Positions 44,266 through 53,109 are shown, counted from the stretch's first letter. The stretch is 64,000 nt of DNA from Clostridium gelidum (GCF_019977655.1 NZ_AP024849.1:4435001-4499000); one strand, 5' to 3'. The notes: generated by a model not told the origin, from the letters alone. Translations and numbers: made by a program.

Positions 44266-45042
44266 TTATTTAATCTTTTTTAATTCTTCTGTTAATTTTT
44301 CATTTAATATCTTTATATAAGTTCCTTTCATGCCAAGAGATCTAGATTCAATCACTCCAGCACTCTCAAACTTTCTGAGTGCATTTACTATAACACTTCT
44401 AGTTATTCCCACTTTATCTGCTATCTTTGAAGCTACTAACAATCCTTCACTTCCATTTAGTTCTTCAAATATATGTTCAACAGCTTCTAGCTCAGAATAA
44501 GAAAGAGTTCCTATTGCCAATTGAACAACTGCTTTTTTTCTAGTTTCTTCTGCAATTTCATCTTGCATAGCTCTAATCATTTCCATTCCTACAATTGTTG
44601 CACTATATTCTACTAACACTAAATCTTCATCTGTAAAAGAGGTCCCAAATCTAGCTAATATTAATGTCCCTAATCTTTCTCTACTTCCTATAATCGGAAC
44701 TATTGTCGATAATTTATCTACTTTTTTACAGTTACCAATTTCTTGGAATACACATCTACCTTCATTAGGAAGATTTGCCAATGTCTCATTAACTTGCAAA
44801 AGTGATTTATTGTAATCTTCAGGAAATTTTTTATCTTCTATTACCTTTTTCTCCATAGCTTCACATTCAAAATCCTTACCAAACGTATAGCCAAGTACTT
44901 TTCCTTTTCTACTTATTATGTATGCATTACATTCAAGAACTTCACTTAATAATGTACATATATCTTGGAATGCCAAAGGTTCTGTACCAGACCTCAGCAA
45001 AATCTTATTTAACATTCTAGTTTTACTTAATAATGATGACAT
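44266..45042 (-). CDS. codY: GTP-sensing transcriptional repressor CodY
   Basis: Global regulator responding to GTP and branched-chain amino acids, 258 aa. N-terminal GAF domain (1-~155, with LSEVLECNAYIISRKGKVLGY) and C-terminal winged helix-turn-helix (~180-258: GLLVASKIADKVGITRSVIVNALRKFESAGVIESRSLGMKGTYIKIL). SD AAGGAGG. Own promoter at 45183-45211, own terminator, so monocistronic. The flagellar/chemotaxis block that sits between codY and rpsB in Bacillus is absent. Confidence 0.98.
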   Translation of the reverse strand: MSSLLSKTRMLNKILLRSGTEPLAFQDICTLLSEVLECNAYIISRKGKVLGYTFGKDFECEAMEKKVIEDKKFPEDYNKSLLQVNETLANLPNEGRCVFQEIGNCKKVDKLSTIVPIIGSRERLGTLILARFGTSFTDEDLVLVEYSATIVGMEMIRAMQDEIAEETRKKAVVQLAIGTLSYSELEAVEHIFEELNGSEGLLVASKIADKVGITRSVIVNALRKFESAGVIESRSLGMKGTYIKILNEKLTEELKKIK

Positions 45043-45127
45043 ATTCTTATCCTCCTTGGCAACTGTATAACAATATTATTTAAACACAAAAACACCTGTC
45101 CAAATATGTCTTAAATAAAAAGAATAT

Positions 45128-45142
45128 AATTGTTAGAAAATT
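45128..45142. promoter_or_regulatory. candidate CodY box in the codY leader
   Basis: AATTGTTAGAAAATT differs at two positions from the CodY consensus AATTTTCWGAAAATT. It lies about 40 bp downstream of the predicted codY transcription start, where binding could act as a roadblock. AT-rich background makes chance matches possible. Confidence 0.45.
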
Positions 45143-45182
45143 CTTAATTTATTGAATTTTTTTACAAGTTGCTATTAAGACT

Positions 45183-45211
45183 AGTTTATCATATAAAATT
45201 CTGCTTTTCAA
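45183..45211 (-). promoter_or_regulatory. SigA promoter of codY
   Basis: On the minus strand: TTGAAA at 45206-45211, 17-bp spacer ending TGA, TAAACT at 45183-45188 (extended -10). Confidence 0.65.
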
Positions 45212-45271
45212 CATTCTTTTTTTGTGATTCGACAAAATAATATTTCTTGTTTATTAACGCTATTTTTATAT

Positions 45272-47371
45272 TTACTTTTCTTCATCTTCTGTTATATCCT
45301 TTTTTAATTCTTCTTTATAATTACATTCACTATTTGAGCATTGTATATACTTTCCTTTTGTCTTTGAATATTTCAATACCATATAAGAATTACAATTAGG
45401 ACATTTTTCTTTTACTGGTTCATACCAACTTACAAACTTGCACTCTGGATATCCTGAGCATCCAAAAAATTTCTTTCCCTTTTTGCTTTTCTTAGCTACA
45501 ATAGTTTTTCCACACTCTGGACACGGTACATCTAATTCTTCAACTATAGGTTTAGCATTTTTACATTCTGGATATCCTGGGCATGCTAAAAATTCACCAA
45601 ATCTACCTCTTTTAATTACCATCATACGTCCACATTTTTCACATTTTACATCGCTGACCTTATCTTCAATTACAACCTTCGATATTTCTTTTTCCGCTTT
45701 CTCAATTGCAATTTTTAATGGATCAAAAAACTCTCCAACTATTTTAGTCCAATTTTCAGATCCCTCTTCTACATCATCAAGCTTTTTCTCCATATCCGCT
45801 GTAAAATCTACGTCTACTATTTGTTTAAAATATTCACTTACGATATTATTTACTATATCTCCAAGTTCCGTGGGTAATAAGTTCTTCTTTTCACGGATAA
45901 CATAGTTTCTTCCAAGTATAGTTGAAATAGTTGGTACATAAGTACTCGGTCTACCTATTCCTTTTTCTTCTAACAATTTAACAAATGATGCTTCAGTGTA
46001 TCTAGGTAGCGGTTGAGTAAAATGTTGAGTCCCTTTAAGTGAATCTGTTTTAAGTTCTTCATCCTCTTCTAAATCTGGTAATAATACTGAACTTTCGTCA
46101 TCTTCATTTGAATATTCATATATTTTCATAAAACCATCAAAAGAAATTATTGAACCTGATGCTTTAAATTTATAATCCCCATTTAATATATCTATTGAAT
46201 TTGTATTTAGTTCACATGATGCCATTTGACTTGCCACAAACCTGTTCCATATTAATGAATATAATTTAAATTGTTCTGCATTCAAGTTTTCTTTTGCAAT
46301 TTGTGGTGTAATTTCAACATAAGTAGGTCTTATTGCTTCATGGGCATCTTGAATATTCTTTTTACCTTTATATATTCTTGGAGAACTCGGTACATATTTT
46401 TCGCCATAAGTATTTTCAATAAATTCTTTAGTTTTAGTTTGTGCTTCTTCAGAAATTCTTACCGAGTCCGTTCTCATGTATGTTATCAAGCCTACTGTTC
46501 CATAACCTTTTATTTCTACACCTTCATAAAGTCCTTGTGCTATAGACATAGTTCTTTTAGTCATAAAATTTAATTTTTTATTTGCTTCTTGTTGAAGTGT
46601 ACTTGTTGTGAACGGCGGAAGTGGATTTCTATTTTTCTTACCTTTCTTTATGTTTTTTACAATAAAGTTTCCACCTTCAAGTTCACTTACAATTCTATTT
46701 GACAATTCTTCATTTTCAATTTCAATCTTTTTTCCTTTATATGTTGAAAGTCTCGCTGGAAACTTCTTTTTTTCTTTTTTCAGCATACAATCTATAGACC
46801 AGTACTCCTTGGGAATGAATTCATTTATTTCCTTTTCTCTATCACATATTAATTTCAAAGCTACTGATTGTACTCTGCCTGCACTAAGTCCCCATTTTAC
46901 ATTTTTCCATAAGATTGGACTTATTTCATAACCAACTAGCCTATCTAATATTCTTCTTGCTTGTTGTGCATCTACTAAATCTAAATCAATTTTTCTTGCT
47001 TCTTTTATAGATGCCTTTACAGCAGTCTTTGTAACTTCATTAAATACAATTCTACATGTTTCATCTTCTGAAATTTTTAAAATATTAGCTAAGTGCCATG
47101 AAATAGCTTCTCCTTCACGATCTGGATCGGTAGCTAGATAAACTTTATCTGCTTTTTTAGCAGCTTTTCTTAATTTATCTATTAATTCTCCCTTTCCTCT
47201 AATGTTTATATATTTAGGAGTATAGTTATTATCTATATCAACGCCCAATCTACTCTTAGGTAAATCTCTTACATGCCCCATTGATGCTTCTACTATATAA
47301 TTTTTTCCCAAATATTTTGCGATTGTTTTTGCTTTTGCCGGTGATTCAACAATTACAAGTTTTTGTCCCAT
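45272..47371 (-). CDS. topA: DNA topoisomerase I
   Basis: Type IA topoisomerase that relaxes negative supercoils, 699 aa. Toprim domain (VIVESPAKAKTIAKYLG; DPDREGE), catalytic Tyr in YMRTDSVRIS near residue 300, and three C-terminal four-cysteine zinc ribbons (CEKCGRM...CPGYPEC, CPECGKT...CSGYPEC, CPNCNSY...CSNSEC). The N-terminal match fixes the ATG at 47371 (MGQKLVIVESPAKAKT), yet no usual SD precedes it; GGGGGGTGA lies 29 nt upstream on the far side of a hairpin. Follows dprA. Confidence 0.97.
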   Translation of the reverse strand: MGQKLVIVESPAKAKTIAKYLGKNYIVEASMGHVRDLPKSRLGVDIDNNYTPKYINIRGKGELIDKLRKAAKKADKVYLATDPDREGEAISWHLANILKISEDETCRIVFNEVTKTAVKASIKEARKIDLDLVDAQQARRILDRLVGYEISPILWKNVKWGLSAGRVQSVALKLICDREKEINEFIPKEYWSIDCMLKKEKKKFPARLSTYKGKKIEIENEELSNRIVSELEGGNFIVKNIKKGKKNRNPLPPFTTSTLQQEANKKLNFMTKRTMSIAQGLYEGVEIKGYGTVGLITYMRTDSVRISEEAQTKTKEFIENTYGEKYVPSSPRIYKGKKNIQDAHEAIRPTYVEITPQIAKENLNAEQFKLYSLIWNRFVASQMASCELNTNSIDILNGDYKFKASGSIISFDGFMKIYEYSNEDDESSVLLPDLEEDEELKTDSLKGTQHFTQPLPRYTEASFVKLLEEKGIGRPSTYVPTISTILGRNYVIREKKNLLPTELGDIVNNIVSEYFKQIVDVDFTADMEKKLDDVEEGSENWTKIVGEFFDPLKIAIEKAEKEISKVVIEDKVSDVKCEKCGRMMVIKRGRFGEFLACPGYPECKNAKPIVEELDVPCPECGKTIVAKKSKKGKKFFGCSGYPECKFVSWYEPVKEKCPNCNSYMVLKYSKTKGKYIQCSNSECNYKEELKKDITEDEEK

Positions 47372-47372
47372 A

Positions 47373-47409
47373 TTACAACTTCATAAAATTTATGAAGTAT
47401 TCACCCCCC
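47373..47409 (-). promoter_or_regulatory. topA translation-initiation region: distant SD, hairpin and micro-ORF
   Basis: Minus strand, in order: SD GGGGGGTGA (47401-47409); a 10-bp hairpin with a 1-nt loop (47378-47398); a 3-codon frame ATG-AAG-TTG-TAA (47384 down to 47373) starting inside the hairpin; one base; then the topA ATG. The arrangement suggests either an SD brought close by folding or reinitiation after the micro-ORF. Confidence 0.5.
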
Positions 47410-47418
47410 TATACATTT

Positions 47419-48474
47419 TTAAATTGTTCTCACATAGTAATTTCCAGGTAAACAAATAATTTCACTTTTTATCTGCATTTCAAATAGTAATGCATATAAA
47501 GCACCTCTATCTACAGACGTATTTTTAAAAATATCATCTATATGAACTGGTGAATCTGTTATCATATCTAATATTTCATTTTTTTCTGGTGTAAACTTCA
47601 TAGGTTTAATGTGAACATGTTCTAAGCTAAGTGTAACTCTTAAATCTTCTACATCTGTACAAATTACAGCACCATCTCTAAGCAATTTATTAGAACCCCT
47701 TGCTCCACTATAAAATATGGAACCAGGTACAGCCATAACTGTCTTTTGTTGCTGTAATGCTAATCTTGCTGTTATTAATGATCCACTTTTTTCTGACGCT
47801 TCTACTACTATTACACCTTCGCTAAGCCCACTAATTATTCTATTTCTCCTAGGAAAATTATCTTTTAATGGTGGTGTACCAAGTAAAAATTCAGAAATTA
47901 CTACGCCATTTTCTGCTATCTTTGAAAACAAACCTTCGTTTTCAGATGGATACGTTATGTCTATTCCACAACCTAATACGGATATGTTATATCCATTATT
48001 CTCCAAAGCTGTTTTATGTGCAATGGAATCTATTCCTCTTGCGCCTCCACTTATAAGCGTTATATTATTAGTAATAAGCTCCTTTGTCAAGAGCTTTGTT
48101 GCAGCCAATCCATAATTTGAGCATTTTCTTGCCCCTACAACTCCTATAGATTTCTTATTTATGAGATCTATATTTCCCCTATAAAACAGAAAATATGGCG
48201 AATCTAAAATCCCACTTAATTTCTCACTATATAAAGGATTGGCGTATGTAATATAACCGATTTTTTTTTTAAATAATGTTTCTTTGAGATTTATAGTTTC
48301 ATAGTACAAATCATCTTTTTGAAAATTATTTAATTTTTTTGATATTATTTTATTTTCTTTTAATATTTCTTCAAAATTATTATATACATTTTTTGCACTT
48401 TTATATGTATCAATTAACTTTTTCTTTCGAAAGTTTGATATATTAACAAGTATTAACCATAAATCATAATCCAT
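47419..48474 (-). CDS. dprA: DNA-processing protein DprA
   Basis: Loads RecA onto incoming single-stranded DNA during transformation. 351 aa: divergent N-terminal region (~1-100), Rossmann-like core with GVVGARKCSNYG, TLISGGARGIDSIAH, VLGCGIDITYPSEN, and FPRRNRIISGLSEGVIVVEA, then a small C-terminal winged helix (~290-350). Part of the row rnhB-[yraN]-comM-dprA-topA. SD AAGGA about 11 nt upstream of the ATG. Confidence 0.96.
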   Translation of the reverse strand: MDYDLWLILVNISNFRKKKLIDTYKSAKNVYNNFEEILKENKIISKKLNNFQKDDLYYETINLKETLFKKKIGYITYANPLYSEKLSGILDSPYFLFYRGNIDLINKKSIGVVGARKCSNYGLAATKLLTKELITNNITLISGGARGIDSIAHKTALENNGYNISVLGCGIDITYPSENEGLFSKIAENGVVISEFLLGTPPLKDNFPRRNRIISGLSEGVIVVEASEKSGSLITARLALQQQKTVMAVPGSIFYSGARGSNKLLRDGAVICTDVEDLRVTLSLEHVHIKPMKFTPEKNEILDMITDSPVHIDDIFKNTSVDRGALYALLFEMQIKSEIICLPGNYYVRTI

Positions 48475-48564
48475 TTATCTATATTCCTTTCACTTATCTA
48501 GGATCGTGCCACTCTTAACTCCTACTTTAATATAATCATAATAGTTGCTTACAGTGGCTCGACA

Positions 48565-50085
48565 TCAAATAATTTCTCCATTAATATTTTTTCTATAACT
48601 AAAAGCTTCTAAAAGATGTCCTTCTAGTATATCTTTTTCATTTTCTATATCTGCTATTGTTCTTGATAATTTTATTACCTTACCATATCCTCTTAAAGAT
48701 ACATTGCAGTCATTGTAATAATGTTTTAGAATTTCTGTACATTTATTATTAACTCTGCATATTTCAAAAATATTCTTTCCTTTTATATCCGAATTATATT
48801 TATATGCTGTATTTTTAAATCTTTCTTTTTGAATCAATCTAGCTCTAAGAACATTTTCTCTCATAATTTTCGAATCATAGGTGTCTCTTTCATTCTTTAT
48901 TTCATCATAATTCAATCTAGGAACATAATTCAAAATATCAATCCTATCTAATAACGCACTTGAAAACTTTTTAGAGTATTTTTTAATCTTAGTATTTAAA
49001 TAATAGTTATCCTCACTACACTCTTTATCTTGATTGTTTTCAACAGGATTAAACGCACCAATAAGCAAAAAATTAGCAGGCATTTGATAACTTCCACTAA
49101 TCCTATTTATATTTACATATTTCTCTTCAAGAGGTTCCCGTAGAGATTCTAAAGCTTCCTTTTTAAATTCTAAAATTTCATCTAAGAATAATATTCCATT
49201 ATGTGCAAGTGTTATTTCACCAGGTTTTATTTCTTTTCCACCGCCAATTAATGCTACTCTTGTAGTTGTATGATGTGGAGATCTAAAAGGTCTACTAATA
49301 TGTGAAGTTTTAGTTATAAGACCACTTGCGCTATAAATCTTTGCAATTTCTATTAATTCTTCTTGAGATAAAGATGGTAAAATTGATATTAAAGCTTTTG
49401 CAAGCATTGTTTTACCACATCCAGGCTCTCCATAGAGAATAACATTGTGATTTCCAGCCGCTGCTATTTCTAGTGCTCTTTTAGATGAATACTGACCTAT
49501 AATACCACCATAATCTAATGAATCGTCACTTTCGTAAACTTTAATTTCATTATCTGCTTCATAAGGAAGTACATCCTCATATGTAATATATGAAATTACT
49601 TCTTTTAAAGTTTTTAAAGGATAGTACTCTCCACCTTCAAAATAATAACTTTCTTCTACATTGTCATAAGGAAAAATAAACTTATTAATCTTCTCCTTAA
49701 CACCTTCAATTATTATAGGTATCGTCCCTTTTATTCCTTTCAGTTCACCAAATAGAGATAATTCTCCAAATACTATATATTCCTTCATATCTTTCCTAAA
49801 TATTTGATTAGACTCCATAAGAATTCCAAGTGCAATAGGTAAATCTAAAAGGGAGCCTATCTTCCTTACATCTGCTGGAGCCAAATTAATAGTAATTCTG
49901 CCGAGTGGAAACTCAAAGCCACAATTTGTAATTGCTGCTCTAACTCTCTCTTTAGCTTCTTTTACTGAGGCATCTGGAAGTCCGACTATATTAAATACCG
50001 GCAAGCCCTTACATATATCTACCTCAACGTTTATTAAAAAACCTTCTAAACCATTGTGCGTTGCACTAATTATTTTTACTGCCAT
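48565..50085 (-). CDS. comM: YifB/ComM-family Mg-chelatase-like AAA+ ATPase
   Basis: 506 aa. N-terminal Lon-like/ChlI domain (~1-165: VEVDICKGLPVFNIVGLPDASVKEAKERVRAAI), AAA+ core with Walker A GEPGCGKT and Walker B LFLDEI, Mg-chelatase motifs SPHHTT and GAFNP, and a C-terminal Mg_chelatase_C domain (~410-500: RVNNKCTEILKHYYNDCNVSLRGYGKVIKLSRTIADIE). In transforming bacteria ComM is a branch-migration helicase; its role in clostridia is inferred. The ATG at 50085 has GGGTGA 5 nt upstream; the GTG three codons earlier overlaps that SD. Next to dprA. Confidence 0.93.
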   Translation of the reverse strand: MAVKIISATHNGLEGFLINVEVDICKGLPVFNIVGLPDASVKEAKERVRAAITNCGFEFPLGRITINLAPADVRKIGSLLDLPIALGILMESNQIFRKDMKEYIVFGELSLFGELKGIKGTIPIIIEGVKEKINKFIFPYDNVEESYYFEGGEYYPLKTLKEVISYITYEDVLPYEADNEIKVYESDDSLDYGGIIGQYSSKRALEIAAAGNHNVILYGEPGCGKTMLAKALISILPSLSQEELIEIAKIYSASGLITKTSHISRPFRSPHHTTTRVALIGGGKEIKPGEITLAHNGILFLDEILEFKKEALESLREPLEEKYVNINRISGSYQMPANFLLIGAFNPVENNQDKECSEDNYYLNTKIKKYSKKFSSALLDRIDILNYVPRLNYDEIKNERDTYDSKIMRENVLRARLIQKERFKNTAYKYNSDIKGKNIFEICRVNNKCTEILKHYYNDCNVSLRGYGKVIKLSRTIADIENEKDILEGHLLEAFSYRKNINGEII

Positions 50086-50269
50086 ATAAATCACCCATTA
50101 ACGATTATAGACACACATTTAAATATTAATTCTAAAAAAGTAAATTTGTTTAATTTATTTTTAATTGTTAATAATCTTAAATACATAAAATTAATATTAG
50201 GCATATACAAAAATTATAAGTGAATATACTATTCTATTTTGTGCCTAATTCTAAAGTTGGAGTGATTTA

Positions 50270-50638
50270 GTGAAAAAATTAAATAAAGAAATCGGAAATT
50301 ATTGTGAAAATTTAGCTAAGAAATATTTACTTGACAGTAACTATCATATATTAGATTGTAATTTCAGAAATTTTTTAGGTGAGATTGATATTATTTGTGT
50401 TAAAGATAAGATACTAATAATTATTGAAGTGAAGGGTAGATATAATTATGATTATGGTTTACCTAAAGAATCAATTAATCTTTCAAAACAAAAATCAATA
50501 ATAAAAGTTACTAACTCTTATATTTATTATAAAAAATTAATTAACATTAATATAAGATTTGATGTTATAGAAGTTTATTTAAACAATCAAAATACACTTT
50601 TTAAAATAAACCATCTAAAGGATGCTTTTAGACTATAA
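50270..50638 (+). CDS. yraN: YraN-family (UPF0102) endonuclease-like protein (GUG start)
   Basis: 122 aa, restriction-endonuclease-like fold of the UPF0102 family. It shows GNYCENLAKKYLLDSNYHILDCNFRN, and the D-x(n)-ExK core GEIDIICVKDKILIIIEVKGR. Function not established, although its constant company (rnhB, comM, dprA, topA) suggests nucleic-acid processing. GTG start with GGAGTG 5 nt upstream. The only plus-strand gene between 10800 and the window end: in many Firmicutes it is co-directional with rnhB, so here it has been inverted or kept apart. Confidence 0.88.
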   Translation: MKKLNKEIGNYCENLAKKYLLDSNYHILDCNFRNFLGEIDIICVKDKILIIIEVKGRYNYDYGLPKESINLSKQKSIIKVTNSYIYYKKLININIRFDVIEVYLNNQNTLFKINHLKDAFRL

Positions 50639-50717
50639 ATGATTTACATGAAATCATAGATTTTGTGTGAATCACCCACTTAGTCAACATATATGAATTT
50701 AGTTTGTTTAAAAAGAT

Positions 50718-50766
50718 AAAAACTCTGTAATAATACTACTTATTCCAGTATTATTACAGAGTTTTT
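50718..50766. terminator. bidirectional terminator between yraN and rnhB
   Basis: A perfect 20-bp stem (50718-50737 with 50747-50766), 9-nt loop, with A-run and T-run at the two sides, so it works for either direction. Confidence 0.88.
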
Positions 50767-50815
50767 CTTAATCTTAAATCACATTTACTCATCAACTAAG
50801 TTGGAGAAACCAAAT

Positions 50816-50887
50816 ATAAAAGCTCACATAGAAATTTCTATTCTCACTTTTTCGACTCTCACTTATCACTTATCACTTATCACTTAT
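50816..50887. repeat. 24-mer repeat unit plus four tandem heptamers at the rnhB 3' end
   Basis: Bases 50860-50887 are four exact copies of CACTTAT, the last one covering the rnhB stop codon. Bases 50816-50839 (ATAAAAGCTCACATAGAAA then TTTCT) recur, reverse-complemented and with two mismatches, at 37980-38003. Confidence 0.7.
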
Positions 50888-51696
50888 AACAATTTTGTTA
50901 AAAAGCTATTTCTATGTATATCACATTTTCCATATCTTTTTAAAGCTTCTATATGTTTTGATGTGCCATATCCAACATTATTTTCAAAATCATAGTTTGG
51001 ATATTTTTTAGCATATTCTTTCATAAGATTATCTCTATATACTTTCGCAACAATTGATGCTGCAGCAATACAAGCACTTTTTGTATCACCTTTTATAACC
51101 GCCTTATTTTCTATCTCAATATTCTTAACTAAATATCCATCTGATAATACTAAGTCAGGCTTTATAGCAAGTGAATTACAGCTCTCTAAAAATATCTTAT
51201 TATTAGAATAAGATATCCCCCTTTCATCTATTTCCTCATTTGAAGAAACTGCTATATGATAACTCAGTGCTTTTTCTTTTATAATTTCAGAAAGTTCTTC
51301 TCTCTTAGATTCTTTTACTTTTTTAGAATCATTTACATATAAAATCAAATCTTTATCTAAAACATTTAAGTCAAGCATAACGCAGCAGGCAACAATAGGA
51401 CCTGCAAGAGGCCCTCTTCCCACTTCATCTACACCTGCCACATATCTATAATTTCCAAACGATTTATCAAAATCATACATTGCTTTAACTCGTTGAATTT
51501 CATTTAAATATATATCTAATTCTCTTTGAATTTTATTTTTAAGAGATAATACATTCTTTCTTTTATCGCCGTCTAACCAATCTATAACTTTTGCACTATC
51601 TCCATCTTTATATAAATCAACTATGGAAATTTTATTTATTTCTTCTTTAATTTCTGAAAATGACAAAACCTTTGTATCCTTATTCAACAGCATCAT
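50884..51696 (-). CDS. rnhB: ribonuclease HII
   Basis: Removes RNA primers and single ribonucleotides from DNA. ~270 aa. An N-terminal helical extension (~1-80) precedes the catalytic core, with VAGVDEVGRGPLAGPIVACC (DEXG motif), YVNDSKKVKESKREEL, and KGDTKSACIAAASIVAKVYRD supplying the other acidic residues. The ATG at 51696 has GGGAGATG about 9 nt upstream; an earlier ATG abuts that SD. It overlaps the end of rbgA. The stop codon is inside a heptamer repeat. Confidence 0.96.
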   Translation of the reverse strand: MMLLNKDTKVLSFSEIKEEINKISIVDLYKDGDSAKVIDWLDGDKRKNVLSLKNKIQRELDIYLNEIQRVKAMYDFDKSFGNYRYVAGVDEVGRGPLAGPIVACCVMLDLNVLDKDLILYVNDSKKVKESKREELSEIIKEKALSYHIAVSSNEEIDERGISYSNNKIFLESCNSLAIKPDLVLSDGYLVKNIEIENKAVIKGDTKSACIAAASIVAKVYRDNLMKEYAKKYPNYDFENNVGYGTSKHIEALKRYGKCDIHRNSFLTKLL

Positions 51697-52552
51697 TAGT
51701 TTTTTCATCTCCCGGACGTTCTAAAGAAATGTTTCCAATTTTTCCACCTCTAAATTCATCAAGTAAAATAACTGCTATTCTATTATAGTCAATTTGTCCT
51801 CCTGAAATTAGAGTTCCGCGCCTTTTGCCTATAGCATCTAAAGTATCTACTGGATTTTCAAAAACTTCTGCTATTTTATATCTTTCTATTAATTTAGCTG
51901 TATAACTTATTTGCAGTCTTTCTACAAGCTTTAAGGCTAATTCTTCTATATCCATTATTTCATCTTTTATAGCGCCTGTAAAAGCTAAATTTAAAGCTGT
52001 TCTATTATCTTCAAATCTAGGCCACAATACTCCTGGTGTATCTAAAAGCTCAATTCCTATATCTGTCTTTATCCATTGTTTACTCTTAGTAACACCTGGT
52101 CTATCTCCTGTTTTAGCTATATTATTTTTTCCCAATTTATTTATAAACGTAGATTTCCCTACATTAGGTATTCCAACAACCATAACTCTTGTTGTTATAT
52201 TAACCATACCCCTTGTTCTTAATCTATCATGCTTTTCTTTCAGAAGAATAAGTAGCTCAGGTTTTATATTTTTAAGTCCATCACCTTTTAAACAGTTGAC
52301 TTCGAGTACTCTAACATCTTCTTTAGTTAAATGTTTAATCCACTCTCTAGTTACATTACCATCAGTTAAATCACTTTTGTTTAAAAGTATAATTCTAGGT
52401 TTTCCTTCTAATAACTTTTCAATATCTGGATTAGCTGAGCTTCTAGGAATTCTAGCATCTCTTATTTCAATAACAGCATCAACTAATGCTAAGTTTTCTT
52501 TAATTTCTCTTTGAGTTTTTTTCATATGTCCCGGGAACCAATTAATTACCAT
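51680..52552 (-). CDS. rbgA: ribosome biogenesis GTPase RbgA (YlqF)
   Basis: Circularly permuted GTPase needed for late 50S assembly. 290 aa. Motif order is the permuted one: G4 NKSD first (~57-60), then G1 GIPNVGKSTFINKL (~125-138), G2 region RPGVTKSKQW, and G3 DTPGVLWP. C-terminal RNA-binding domain (~180-285). It starts WFPGHMKKTQREI, typical of the family. SD AGGAGG. Follows rplS, as in Bacillus (rplS-ylqF-rnhB). Confidence 0.97.
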   Translation of the reverse strand: MVINWFPGHMKKTQREIKENLALVDAVIEIRDARIPRSSANPDIEKLLEGKPRIILLNKSDLTDGNVTREWIKHLTKEDVRVLEVNCLKGDGLKNIKPELLILLKEKHDRLRTRGMVNITTRVMVVGIPNVGKSTFINKLGKNNIAKTGDRPGVTKSKQWIKTDIGIELLDTPGVLWPRFEDNRTALNLAFTGAIKDEIMDIEELALKLVERLQISYTAKLIERYKIAEVFENPVDTLDAIGKRRGTLISGGQIDYNRIAVILLDEFRGGKIGNISLERPGDEKTNDAVE

Positions 52553-52590
52553 GTAGATTCCTCCTTATTTTTTTATTTGAACGTATAAAA

Positions 52591-52610
52591 AAAAGGACTG
52601 AAACAGTCCC
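52591..52610 (-). terminator. terminator of rplS
   Basis: AAGGACTG/CAGTCC(C)TT stem with one bulged base, 3-4 nt loop, T8 on the minus strand. It partly insulates rbgA from rplS. Confidence 0.8.
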
Positions 52611-52618
52611 TTTTAATA

Positions 52619-52969
52619 CTATCTAGTTAATAATTCTTTAACTTTAGCAGATTTACCAACTCTATCTCTTAAGTAGTAAAGTTTAGCTCTTCTTACTTTA
52701 CCTCTTCTTGAGATTTCGATTTTTTCGATAATTGGCGCATTCATTGGGAAAGTTCTTTCAACTCCAGTTCCTAAAGCAACTCTTCTTACAGTGAAAGTTT
52801 CTCTTAATCCACCATTTTGTTTTTTCATTACAGTACCTTCGAACATTTGTACTCTTTCTCTTGTACCTTCTTTAACCTTAACATAAACTTTTATGTTGTC
52901 TCCAACCTTAAAGTTTGGTAGATCAGTTCTGATTTGTTCAGCTTCAATAGCTCTTATTATTTCGTTCAT
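52619..52969 (-). CDS. rplS: 50S ribosomal protein L19
   Basis: Large-subunit protein at the 30S-50S interface, 116 aa. Family pattern LPNFKVGDNIKVYVKVKEGTRERVQMFEGTVMKKQNGGLRETFTVRR and RRAKLYYLRDRVGKSAKVKE. SD AAGGAGG. It has its own promoter (53054-53082) and an L19-type leader, consistent with autogenous control separate from trmD upstream. Confidence 0.98.
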   Translation of the reverse strand: MNEIIRAIEAEQIRTDLPNFKVGDNIKVYVKVKEGTRERVQMFEGTVMKKQNGGLRETFTVRRVALGTGVERTFPMNAPIIEKIEISRRGKVRRAKLYYLRDRVGKSAKVKELLTR

Positions 52970-52994
52970 TGTGCATTCCCTCCTTTAAAGATAA

Positions 52995-53050
52995 TTTGAC
53001 GTTCTTAACATATTATATAGTGACAGAGGAACGCCCGTACTAGCACAATT
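52995..53050 (-). promoter_or_regulatory. ribosomal protein L19 leader
   Basis: On the minus strand the leader reads CTAGTACGGGCGTTCCTCTG and forms GGCGTTC/GAACGTC (53029-53035 with 52998-53004, one G-U pair). Location and sequence fit the Firmicute L19 leader family as I remember it. Confidence 0.7.
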
Positions 53051-53053
53051 TTA

Positions 53054-53082
53054 ATAATAACACATGTTTTTTTATTTTTCAA
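53054..53082 (-). promoter_or_regulatory. SigA promoter of rplS
   Basis: On the minus strand: TTGAAA at 53077-53082, 17-bp spacer ending TGT, TATTAT at 53054-53059. Confidence 0.65.
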
Positions 53083-53109
53083 CAAAAATTATGTATTATA
53101 TTTTATTTT

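Noticed and set aside
45438..45905. 155-codon plus-strand frame inside topA with repeated HSGYPEH/HSGYPGH
   Set aside because: The repeats are just the complement of the topA zinc ribbons.
50860..50887. CRISPR-like array
   Set aside because: Repeats are 7 bp, directly abutting and without spacers; no cas genes.
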